Assembly (NCBI RefSeq): GCF_000296815.2 | Contig: NC_019017.1 | Location: 87,933 to 151,932, forward strand | DNA from: Fibrisoma limi BUZ 3 | GTDB taxonomy: Bacteria > Bacteroidota > Bacteroidia > Cytophagales > Spirosomataceae | Length of the DNA stretch: 64,000 nt | Reading direction: 5' to 3' | In this document: positions 1 to 7,334 of the stretch, one piece after another | Position numbering within the stretch: position 1 is the stretch's first letter | Layout: every line of letters starts with the position of its first letter | Program-made: the position numbers and the translations under genes | Notes under the pieces: generated by a model | The model's database searches: none | Told to the model about the DNA's origin: nothing | Seen by the model: only the letters and a program-made list of their open reading frames with translations

Positions 1-31
1 GATTTATCAAACCATTATAGTTAACCAGGTT

Positions 32-328
32 ATGATGCACAAAGCCATTGACCGTAAGGGTCAGGAAATATTTTCCGCTAAGCCTACTCATCCCGGTGTA
101 GTGCTGGCCGAAGAACTCGACGAACGGGCTATTAAGCCATCGGCCTTTGCCCTACAAGTTGGCGTTTACCCCTCAGTGATATCCGATCTGATTCATCAGA
201 AACGCAACGTAACAGCGGCTCTGGCTTTAAAGTTAGAGAAGGGGTTGGGCATTTCAGCGGGCTACTGGATGCGGTTACAGGTCCTCTACGAACTCAATAC
301 CGAACGGCTAAAAATGACGGCCGCGTAA
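32..328 (+). CDS. higA: HigA-family XRE antitoxin
   Basis: A 98-residue helix-turn-helix protein of the HigA addiction-module type. The N-terminal HPGVVLAEEL segment leads into an XRE fold (about residues 22-80) ending in the family's typical GYWMRLQVLYEL stretch. Such antitoxins bind and neutralise a HigB RNase and repress their shared promoter. No toxin gene is visible because only 31 bases lie upstream; HigB normally precedes HigA, so a partner would fall outside the window. The start may be the first or second of the two adjacent ATG codons. It could also be an orphan regulator. Confidence 0.85.
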   Translation: MMHKAIDRKGQEIFSAKPTHPGVVLAEELDERAIKPSAFALQVGVYPSVISDLIHQKRNVTAALALKLEKGLGISAGYWMRLQVLYELNTERLKMTAA

Positions 329-363
329 TTGAGAAACCCAACTATTTGCGAAATCATACATCC

Positions 364-675
364 ATGACTCAACAATTTATTTCTCTTTGGCAAGATACCT
401 TCGTTGCCGGTTACCCGGTAGGCGTTTTGGTCATGATTTTTGAAATCAGTGGTGCCCTCGCTTTTGGCCTCTACAAATATATGGCGACCCGGCCGGTTGT
501 TTATCGGGATGGACTCATCCTGGTTCCCACCTGGACGGGCAGTATAACGATGAGCTTGATGATCTACCACTCGACTTCTATGTGGCCAGGTTTACTAACA
601 ATAGGATTAATGGGGGCTACGTGCTTTGCCGGGTGGGCCTGGCTTCGGAATAAGCAGCTGTCCATCCGCCAATAG
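364..675 (+). CDS. Small membrane protein of unknown function
   Basis: A 103-residue protein with about three hydrophobic helices: one near the N-terminus (GVLVMIFEISGALAFGLY), one near SITMSLMIYHS and one near LLTIGLMGATCFAGWAW. I do not recognise the family. An upstream TTG at 346 is in frame, but the ATG at 364 is the more likely start. It begins 35 bases after the HigA stop and may be co-transcribed with it. No catalytic motif is visible. Confidence 0.5.
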   Translation: MTQQFISLWQDTFVAGYPVGVLVMIFEISGALAFGLYKYMATRPVVYRDGLILVPTWTGSITMSLMIYHSTSMWPGLLTIGLMGATCFAGWAWLRNKQLSIRQ

Positions 676-983
676 CCGTTACTATTTTATTGTTTTGTAA
701 TCCCGATCACAGGCGTACGATAAATACAAAATTCAGATTTTAATTATGCTACGGAGCAGGCAAGAAATAGATGGGTTACCCAACCTAAGGGTTCGGATAA
801 ATCGTTTCAAACAATAAGTCAAATTACGGCTGGTAGCTCTTTATCGAGCAAGGCCCCTTTTTATGTACTGACCGAAGAAACGATGAAAGAACCGGGGAAT
901 CGGATAAAACGATCAGAACAACCCGATTGATAAGCATAAACTACACAGTTGGTAATCCTTTCCATAAAACGTCTTAAACGCTA
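676..983. other. Intergenic stretch, possible gene remnant
   Basis: No recognisable gene. On the + strand a frame stays open from about 723 to a TGA at 928-930 (about 68 codons) but has no start codon apart from an internal ATG near its end. It may be the tail of a decayed gene or chance. No convincing hairpin seen. Confidence 0.25.
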
Positions 984-1346
984 ATGACCGCACACAATCT
1001 TATTGCTACCTACCGGCTCGAACTAACAACGATCAATGCGCTCAATCTGTTGGTGCATAACTACAGCCAGGATGACATAGTCCACCTGCGGCAGAATCGT
1101 TCGTTCGATCATGCCTGGTCGTATTACTGGAATGGTGATGAGGAAGGGGTTACTATCGAAAAATTCTGGTCGACCTGGGCGGATAAGTTTGATCATCAGA
1201 CCCAGGCTTTTTTGTTAGATTTTGCCATGAAACGCTATGGAGAAGAAGCCTATAGCAACATCGATCAGGCGACTGGCTGGCGTGATCGGCTCAATCAGCT
1301 TTTGAAAGAACAGTACCCGGATACTACGGACACCAGTGATGAATAA
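984..1346 (+). CDS. Hypothetical protein, acidic, 120 residues
   Basis: A soluble acidic protein with many aromatic residues (a WSYYWNGDEEG segment and a C-terminal acidic tail). No family, signal peptide or membrane segment is recognised. The ATG at 984 is the only good start. It stands alone between the small membrane protein and the Tyr-rich family gene at 1555. Being on an accessory replicon next to a defence island, it could be a plasmid maintenance or defence accessory, but nothing in the sequence shows this. Confidence 0.45.
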   Translation: MTAHNLIATYRLELTTINALNLLVHNYSQDDIVHLRQNRSFDHAWSYYWNGDEEGVTIEKFWSTWADKFDHQTQAFLLDFAMKRYGEEAYSNIDQATGWRDRLNQLLKEQYPDTTDTSDE

Positions 1347-1437
1347 ACCGGAATAGCCAATTTACCTCTTTAATAAAAACACCTTGCCATTAATCACCAG
1401 CTTATAGTTTAAGCTAAAACAAACTTGTTATGAAATG

Positions 1438-1454
1438 TTTACATAATATGTAAA
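1438..1454. promoter_or_regulatory. Inverted repeat upstream of the 1555 gene
   Basis: TTTACAT and ATGTAAA arms of 7 bp around AAT. The same word recurs as ATGTAAACAT at 1544-1553, directly before the start codon at 1555, and again in the hairpin at 2296-2330. It is probably an operator for autoregulation. Confidence 0.5.
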
Positions 1455-1554
1455 AATAAAGAATCAACATTGATAACGTTAGCTACCTCCTTATATAGAT
1501 CATAATTTGGACAATAAACGCACGGCTAATATTTTTACTTAAAATGTAAACATT

Positions 1555-2301
1555 ATGCAAAAGCGCCGTCGAACGTATCCTCGCCAAGAATATCTGGAAA
1601 AGCGCGAAGAGTTACACCGGCTGGTTAACCAGCAACACCGGTTACAACTTACGCCTGAAGAACACAACATCAAGGGAGAGACCAACCAAGCACCCATCAT
1701 CTATCTGGATGGGAAAGATGGAGCCAAATTTGACAAACTGAACCGGACACAGTTCGACTGCCGGGAAATTAAACTAATTAATCCGACTCAACCCGCTATT
1801 TCCCTCAAGTTTAGTACGCGTCATAAATACCAGATTGACCGTAACCCCCAATCAAAAGTTATCCGTGAGCACCTGATTGAACTAATCTATGAACTTCAGG
1901 AAGCTCTGGAAAAAAATTCTGATGACGCACTGGCGCAGCAAAACTTAGCGCTTCTTATGAAGGTAAACCGCAATCCCGGTTCCTACGAGTTGGCCATGAG
2001 TAACTATTTCCGGTATTACTACTACACCTATGTCAACTACCGTTACGCCGATGGTCAGGGTTATTCGACCGGGAATACTCATCTGATTGCTTCATCGATA
2101 AAGGAAGACGATGAGCAGAATGAGCCAGAAGACCGTTTTCTCCGCTACAATGTAATTTTTGTGGATGTAGCCGGCATCAGTCGGCCCCGTCCAGCGAATG
2201 ATCATGCCCGTACCGAAACGTATCTCAACGAGTTCGAGCACCGCTTTGACGTTGGCAAACGAGACCTGTTTATTAAAGTAAAGAAACGATTTCGGAAATA
2301 A
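1555..2301 (+). CDS. Unknown Tyr/Arg-rich protein, paralogue of the 23181-23924 gene
   Basis: A basic 248-residue protein without signal or membrane segments. It aligns with the gene at 23181-23924: both have an HKYxIDR segment in the middle, an aromatic run (YFRYYYYTYVNYRY here, HYYKYWYCSYRYF there), and a NVIFVD / NVIFID segment near the C-terminus followed by RP. The shared pattern shows one family with two diverged copies in this window. One copy lies beside the replication genes, so a plasmid role is possible but unproven. TGTAAACAT words lie before the start and across the stop codon. No known fold recognised. Confidence 0.75.
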   Translation: MQKRRRTYPRQEYLEKREELHRLVNQQHRLQLTPEEHNIKGETNQAPIIYLDGKDGAKFDKLNRTQFDCREIKLINPTQPAISLKFSTRHKYQIDRNPQSKVIREHLIELIYELQEALEKNSDDALAQQNLALLMKVNRNPGSYELAMSNYFRYYYYTYVNYRYADGQGYSTGNTHLIASSIKEDDEQNEPEDRFLRYNVIFVDVAGISRPRPANDHARTETYLNEFEHRFDVGKRDLFIKVKKRFRK

Positions 2302-2330
2302 ATGTTTACTTTAAATGTAAACATTTATTT
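2296..2330. promoter_or_regulatory. Perfect 14-bp hairpin spanning the stop codon
   Basis: Arms at 2296-2309 and 2317-2330 (AAATAAATGTTTAC and its complement) around a 7-base AT loop. The arm contains the TGTTTAC word found upstream of the gene. The stop codon at 2299-2301 and the possible start at 2302 lie inside the left arm. It could be a terminator, an operator or both. Confidence 0.65.
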
Positions 2331-2475
2331 CAATGACTTGTCCCAAGTGAAAATCGACGTTTTTCTGAACTATGGCAGAGTAGGCGAGAAGGGGCTGGAA
2401 ACGGCCTTTTTTGCGTTCAACAAACCTGTTCAGTTTAGTCGTTCAGCTTTTTCGATAGAGTTGAGGTTTAATTGA
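2302..2475 (+). CDS. Possible small protein, 57 residues
   Basis: An ATG directly abuts the upstream TAA stop (TAAATG), and the frame runs 57 codons. The product is rich in Phe, Val and Asn with an alternating pattern such as NVNIYFNDL and VKIDVFLNYG that could form beta strands. The abutting stop and start suggest translational coupling, but the hairpin over the junction could terminate transcription or block initiation. No homologue is recognised. Chance is a real alternative. Confidence 0.3.
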   Translation: MFTLNVNIYFNDLSQVKIDVFLNYGRVGEKGLETAFFAFNKPVQFSRSAFSIELRFN

Positions 2476-2500
2476 ACGATCGAGATCAACTAAGCCACTC

Positions 2501-3133
2501 TTACATAAATGATCTTAACTTTTCGACTAATTGGTAAACGGTCGTACTTGACTCCTCTTCAGCTGGGTTTCGATAGCCAGATCCGTTATCGTATTGGTTA
2601 TAAAGTCGTTTAGCGTTTTCTATGGCTAATGATTGCCGATCAAGTAAGACTCGAAACATTAGTCTAGCCGTATCCATATGCTTAGTATACGAAAATCCCA
2701 ACAAGACTTTTAATCGATCTGAATACTGATTTCGGTGCATTGGTCCAGACACATAATCGAAATGTAATAGAAACCAAACCTCAAATGCCTGATTACTATA
2801 GGCTACTTGGAAGCCCTTCGATTCAGCTAAGGCAATAGCCGCGTTAAATTGATCGCCAGGAGTGGCATCCTTGTCAAACACCACCCAGCAATGGTCATAT
2901 TCATTCCCTTTATCTAATTCTGCCTGCCGACGTTTGATGGCTGCTTTAACGACCGCCATCGCGTCACCTGAGGTGACTGGTAAGGCTCTTACGTGGGCTG
3001 TTGAAAGACGAAATGCATTGAAATAAGTCGGCTCTGTGTTCTCTCCTTCGCAGAGTATTAAGAATGATTCGCGGAGGGATCGGAAAGCAGATCGTCGCCT
3101 AAATGGGCTTTCTTTTTGCGACGGTTTACTCAT
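2501..3133 (-). CDS. rloB: RloB-like protein
   Basis: A 210-residue protein of the RloB type. The N-terminal LILCEGENTEPTYF motif (about residues 25-38) and the later VVFDKDA are Toprim-like acidic motifs. The central FEVWFLLHFDY segment is characteristic of the family. RloB is normally encoded beside an AAA ATPase in type I restriction loci and defence islands; its exact activity is not settled, and a nuclease is likely from the Toprim-like residues. It overlaps the upstream ATPase gene by 8 bases, so the two are one unit. It is the last gene of the leftward defence island. Confidence 0.8.
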   Translation of the reverse strand: MSKPSQKESPFRRRSAFRSLRESFLILCEGENTEPTYFNAFRLSTAHVRALPVTSGDAMAVVKAAIKRRQAELDKGNEYDHCWVVFDKDATPGDQFNAAIALAESKGFQVAYSNQAFEVWFLLHFDYVSGPMHRNQYSDRLKVLLGFSYTKHMDTARLMFRVLLDRQSLAIENAKRLYNQYDNGSGYRNPAEEESSTTVYQLVEKLRSFM

Positions 3134-4520
3134 GCATTATGGCTTCATCGGCCGCTAATTTAGGTTCAAACAACGCGTCAAAGTTACCGAGGTAGGGAAT
3201 GCCTCCATACTTCCCAGCAATATAATTTTTTTCTAACTGCTCATCGTTACGAACCGTTTTACCACTTGGTTTATAATCGGTAAGCGCGTAAAGTTGTGTA
3301 GCGCCTGTATTATCTTTTTCGGTAAACCAGATCTGATCTCGCCTGAACAGGCCAGCACTTAATAGATTGGTGTCATGCGTTGCAAATATGAATTGAGCAT
3401 TTTTAGGATTCGTTACTGGACTGTTGAAAAGCTGCACAATTCGTTGCGTTAACAATGGGTGCAGTTTTGTGTCTAATTCATCCGCAATCAAGATGCCCCC
3501 ATGGTCTAAATGCCAGAGGATAAGTCCAATAAGATTAAAAAATTTTTGTGTGCCCTGGGATTCGAACTTAGTAAAAGGCATAGATATTGACTTGAACTGG
3601 CTTGTGTCATTATCCCAGAATATGCGCGTTGATTTTATACCAACAGTTGCATTTGGTGCTACTCTGGTCTTCATCTTAAAAGAGCCTTGAAGAATCTCTT
3701 GTATTCCGGTTGGATTAGAAGGAACCCAATCTCCACCACCATACTTCGGTGTATTAACTACTGCTACCACAGATCCATTCGACCCCTTACTTTCAGACCG
3801 AACTAGTTCAATATCTTCAATTCCCAAATCGGCATCCCGTAATAGATTTAATATACGTTGTTTGTTTTCAGGCTGCTCCAAATACTGTACTGTATAGTCC
3901 TGGAATTGATAATCCTCGGTTCCTTGAATACAGCGGACATCTGAAGCCCATTTCTGAACCGTTTGACAGGTTTCATCATTAAATAGCGCCCCAAGGTTTA
4001 GTAGGAGTGCTGTTTGCGATACCATTTTATTATTCTGAAGTTCCAGTAGTTTTCTATAAGGTCTGTTGATACGTAGTTCATGACCCGATCGTTCAAAAAC
4101 ATAGGTCTCCTGCTTACGACGAATAAAGAGCCATTCAGCAACAACCGTTTGTTGCTGCACTTCAAATCCATAGCGGTACACTACCTGATCGATAATAAAT
4201 ACTGCTTCTACTAACGTTGGTTCACCAGGCGACTGCTGATCAAGGACGAACGGACTATAAGAACCTACTGCCGAGCCAGTTGGAGGAGAAAGGGTAATGG
4301 TATCGATAAAAAATTCAATCGCCCTTAGTAAGTTACTTTTACCACTGGCATTGGCTCCATATACGACCGCTGAACGAAGAAGTCCCAGATCCTCTGAAGC
4401 GGTTATCAGATTTTCGGTTAATGATTTGTCCTGTTCTTTTAAACTGGAAACGGCAACGAGGCTAAAAATCTGCTCGTCACGAATGGACATAAAGTTCTTT
4501 AGTCGTATTTGAGCAAGCAT
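3126..4520 (-). CDS. AAA ATPase, RloA-like
   Basis: A 464-residue ABC/SMC-like ATPase of the AAA_15/AAA_21 group. It starts with the usual IRLKNFMSIRDEQIFSL strand, has Walker A GANASGKSNL at about residues 55-64, and a Walker B region ILIADELDTKLHP near residue 345, followed by an ATHDTNLL switch histidine. This architecture is shared with the ATPase halves of two-gene defence modules (RloA/RloB, PARIS-like). Its 3' end overlaps the RloB-like gene, its obvious partner. It lies 62 bases downstream of the E2-like gene, close enough for read-through from the CBASS genes. Confidence 0.8.
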   Translation of the reverse strand: MLAQIRLKNFMSIRDEQIFSLVAVSSLKEQDKSLTENLITASEDLGLLRSAVVYGANASGKSNLLRAIEFFIDTITLSPPTGSAVGSYSPFVLDQQSPGEPTLVEAVFIIDQVVYRYGFEVQQQTVVAEWLFIRRKQETYVFERSGHELRINRPYRKLLELQNNKMVSQTALLLNLGALFNDETCQTVQKWASDVRCIQGTEDYQFQDYTVQYLEQPENKQRILNLLRDADLGIEDIELVRSESKGSNGSVVAVVNTPKYGGGDWVPSNPTGIQEILQGSFKMKTRVAPNATVGIKSTRIFWDNDTSQFKSISMPFTKFESQGTQKFFNLIGLILWHLDHGGILIADELDTKLHPLLTQRIVQLFNSPVTNPKNAQFIFATHDTNLLSAGLFRRDQIWFTEKDNTGATQLYALTDYKPSGKTVRNDEQLEKNYIAGKYGGIPYLGNFDALFEPKLAADEAIMHE

Positions 4521-4581
4521 AGACCTATAATTACGGTAATTTCACAAACTAAACGTAATTATAGTTGAATTTAGTTCAAAA

Positions 4582-4986
4582 TCAATGAGTAGTGCCTCCT
4601 CCCATCCATTCGCCCGTAGCAAGCCAAATCTCGTAAAAAAAAAGCCACTCAGATGCCCAGGGCAATACCGTGTGAGCTAGGATTTTACCGACATGCCACT
4701 CCTTCTGGTCTGGAAAGTATAAGCATAAATTATCTTCTGACCAGACGTGAGGTAGCTTTTTGTCAGGAGGGATAATTAATTGGGGAGACAGTATATGTAC
4801 TTTAGGCCTATCAGAAAGTCGATATGTAAGCTTTACCCAATAGGACTGGCTGAGGGGGCTTGGTAATAAAGAGCCCCACCAACGCAGTTCACTTAACTCA
4901 ATCAAATAGCGTGATTCTGGCATTACTTGCCGCAAGTGCTCAGCCTGAATCGCTAATGAAAGAGGTTTGGGTTTAGGAGCGGCCAT
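4582..4986 (-). CDS. E2-like protein of a CBASS operon
   Basis: A 134-residue ubiquitin-conjugating-like protein of the minimal E2 class found in short type II CBASS operons. The visible hallmarks are a WWGSLLPSPLSQSYWVKL strand region, LPHVWSEDNLCLYFP, and the C-terminal PWASEWLFFYEIWLATGEW followed by GGG. The Cys in NLCLYFP is the likely catalytic residue. I chose the ATG at 4986: it overlaps the end of the CD-NTase gene by 14 bases, and the family fold starts just after it; a longer start at 5094 would lie inside the upstream gene. Such proteins are thought to modify the adjacent CD-NTase. Confidence 0.78.
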   Translation of the reverse strand: MAAPKPKPLSLAIQAEHLRQVMPESRYLIELSELRWWGSLLPSPLSQSYWVKLTYRLSDRPKVHILSPQLIIPPDKKLPHVWSEDNLCLYFPDQKEWHVGKILAHTVLPWASEWLFFYEIWLATGEWMGGGTTH

Positions 4987-6154
4987 GAAATGTGTGATTA
5001 GGAACCTTAATACCGGAAGCGGTTGTGAGGATGCCAGTAGACTTCTGCATCCGTAATGAACCTTCTTCCCGTAACTGCCGGTATTGTTCGCCAAACTGAT
5101 TGACAGCCCGGTTTACCATCGTTTCGCCAAAAATAGGCTTCATAGCGCTAGCTACTTCAAAAAGTCCTTGTCGTTTGACAATATTGCCAATGTCCAATCG
5201 GGCTTGGTTAACCCAGTTAAAAAATAACGTTGCTTTCCGGGGACTGTCCTTCCAGCGATCCGCGAAGTTTTCCAGTGGATTCACGGGGTTGCAGATCACC
5301 CATTGGCCATCTTTCCAGAGCACATACTGAGTCATGTTTTGGAGTATGTTTTGCAAAGCAGAATAAACATCCGGTTCTTCTCTATAGGAAAGGGCAGCTA
5401 ATGTGGTTATAATGATCGATATCGGCTTATCTTCATCATCACCAAGGGTAAAATCCCGGTGTCGTTTCAGTAGTTGAATTGATCGCTGCAACGGGGTTTT
5501 CACTTCATACAAAGGCACATCTTTTGCCTCTAGTTGCAGTTGCTCAGCCAATAACTGGCGTCGCTGGCCTAAAATGATTTGCATTTGGCGTTCAAACCAG
5601 AGCGCATATCCTTCCGGGTTACTGCGTGGCCAGTCGATATCCGTTGACCATGTTTCTTTATCCGTAATACAAAGAGCATGTCTGGCAAATTCCAGCGGAA
5701 CCTCCATATCGATTAACCACTGATACCGATCGGGTATGGACGGCAAAATATCCAGATGGAATCGGGTTGCTTCAGCATAATCCAGTCGCCAGCACCGGCG
5801 CTTCTCCTCCGCCAACATACGTGCATAGTTTGCGTCTTTTTTCAGCCAATCCCCGACCATTTTCTTTAGCTGGGGCTGAGTGGTTTGTTGACGAGTTAAT
5901 TGTAGAAGACAAACCGTGTCAACATCAAACTCGTCCCTGTCAGTTATAGGTTTAATCACCGTCCCGTACCTGAACGATCCTTGCGGAAAAATAGTGGGTT
6001 TAAAAGGAGCCAGTGGTGAATCCACTCGCTCTAAGTAGCTACCAACGGCTTTGTATCTTTCAACAGCCTGACGATACTGACTCGGTGTAATATCCAACAC
6101 TTGAGCTAGTTGCTCTAAGATGCGGCTTGCTTCGGTTAATTGGGTTGTAACCAT
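4973..6154 (-). CDS. CD-NTase (CBASS cyclic nucleotide synthase)
   Basis: A 393-residue SMODS-type nucleotidyltransferase. It shows the GS motif (FPQGSFRYGT, Ser near 60), the metal-binding DEFDVD (Asp 77 and 79) and a third acid in FHLDILPSIPD (about 135). These are the active-site elements of cGAS/DncV-like enzymes that make cyclic oligonucleotides upon phage infection. It lies between Cap5 (22 bases upstream) and the E2-like gene (overlapping), the arrangement of a short type II CBASS. The expected messenger would activate the SAVED domain of Cap5. The nucleotide product cannot be read from sequence. Confidence 0.9.
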   Translation of the reverse strand: MVTTQLTEASRILEQLAQVLDITPSQYRQAVERYKAVGSYLERVDSPLAPFKPTIFPQGSFRYGTVIKPITDRDEFDVDTVCLLQLTRQQTTQPQLKKMVGDWLKKDANYARMLAEEKRRCWRLDYAEATRFHLDILPSIPDRYQWLIDMEVPLEFARHALCITDKETWSTDIDWPRSNPEGYALWFERQMQIILGQRRQLLAEQLQLEAKDVPLYEVKTPLQRSIQLLKRHRDFTLGDDEDKPISIIITTLAALSYREEPDVYSALQNILQNMTQYVLWKDGQWVICNPVNPLENFADRWKDSPRKATLFFNWVNQARLDIGNIVKRQGLFEVASAMKPIFGETMVNRAVNQFGEQYRQLREEGSLRMQKSTGILTTASGIKVPNHTFHGRS

Positions 6155-6176
6155 ACTTTAAAGGTTATTACGGGGG

Positions 6177-7328
6177 TTAATTGATTGTTAAAGCTTTTGA
6201 AAATCCATCGGTTTCTTTGTTGTTATCATAGACCACTAGGGGCACATCGACTTTTGGTAGTCGACTCCGGCCAAACTCAATTGCCAGCGAATTCGGCATT
6301 GCCGGAAAGACATGTAATGGCGTTGGTTGGCCGTATTTGAAATTAACTTCATCATATACAGATCGAGCTATCTGACGAAAGGCAGCCAACTGTGTTGGAC
6401 TGCGAACAAAATGAAGATTAGGCGAATCGATAGTGATCGTCCAGATCGAACAATTAGCCCCTAGTGTTTTATAAATTCGATCATTATTAATCCGTGCGCT
6501 TAAGGATATATTGAGTGCAACAGTTGGCAGATCTTCTGCAGGAGGGATTACTCTATAGATTACAGTTTCCGTGGGTAATTGCCATTTCCAGGAAGGGGGC
6601 TGCCGGTGCCGTTGATATATATCCATCGCATGGGCATCGCCCAGTAGAGCGCCCAATTTGATTAACAAAGGTTGAGGAGCGAATGCGAAGATTGAAAAAT
6701 GAGCCGTTGAGCCATCGCTACATAATGGCGCGACTTTTTCTTTGTATTGGTTTATCAAATTATGTTCTTCGATTTGCCAGTAAGCAGGATCGTGGTCTCG
6801 ATTAACACTATTCCGATAAGCCAGGTCTATTGCACGTGAACTGGCAGGATAGTATGCCGGAGTAATTGTTTCACAGGCAATATCGTTACTTAGAGCTGGC
6901 GTCTGCGGGCCAACATTCGCTAAATACAATATGATTTGACTTTTCTTATTTTCCTGAATACCGGTTAGTCGGTCCATCCTGTCCTCATGAGCTAACTTCA
7001 TCTCATAAAGCCTATTAGGCGGGTGACCAGCCACGTCTACCCTATCAATTAATCGATGATGGCGATCACAGAGTAGCATTAAATTTTCATAATCTTGACA
7101 CAGTTTGGGCGACAAAATATCATCGCCACGCGGGCCATCAGGCTCTGCGGCAATTATGTGAGCGATGTACGCCTGATTATAGTTACGCCGGGTTAATATA
7201 TCCTCCCATAAAACCTCATTACATCCTGTATAGGCACATCGCCCGGCTGACCGGGCCCAAAGCCTGGTTAGTACGGAATTAGGAATCTCTTTTCGATTTT
7301 TCGCTTTCATAGCAGTTGTGATGCGCAA
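6177..7328 (-). CDS. cap5: Cap5-like HNH endonuclease with SAVED domain
   Basis: A 383-residue CBASS effector. The N-terminal HNH nuclease has a C-x4-C pair (Cys31, Cys36), AHIIAAEPDGPRGD (His57) and NLMLLCDRHHRLID (Cys87, His90-91). From about residue 150 there is a SAVED sensor domain with IFAFAPQPLLIKLGALLGD and DIYQRHR. SAVED binds the cyclic oligonucleotide and switches on DNA cleavage. It starts 6 bases after the stop of the SAVED-HExxH gene and ends 22 bases before the second CD-NTase, so it stands at the junction of the two CBASS sets. An alternative start is Met7. Confidence 0.9.
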   Translation of the reverse strand: MRITTAMKAKNRKEIPNSVLTRLWARSAGRCAYTGCNEVLWEDILTRRNYNQAYIAHIIAAEPDGPRGDDILSPKLCQDYENLMLLCDRHHRLIDRVDVAGHPPNRLYEMKLAHEDRMDRLTGIQENKKSQIILYLANVGPQTPALSNDIACETITPAYYPASSRAIDLAYRNSVNRDHDPAYWQIEEHNLINQYKEKVAPLCSDGSTAHFSIFAFAPQPLLIKLGALLGDAHAMDIYQRHRQPPSWKWQLPTETVIYRVIPPAEDLPTVALNISLSARINNDRIYKTLGANCSIWTITIDSPNLHFVRSPTQLAAFRQIARSVYDEVNFKYGQPTPLHVFPAMPNSLAIEFGRSRLPKVDVPLVVYDNNKETDGFSKALTIN

Positions 7329-7334
7329 CTATTT

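Noticed and set aside
723..930. 68-codon open stretch as a gene
   Set aside because: No start codon at a sensible place and no recognisable similarity.
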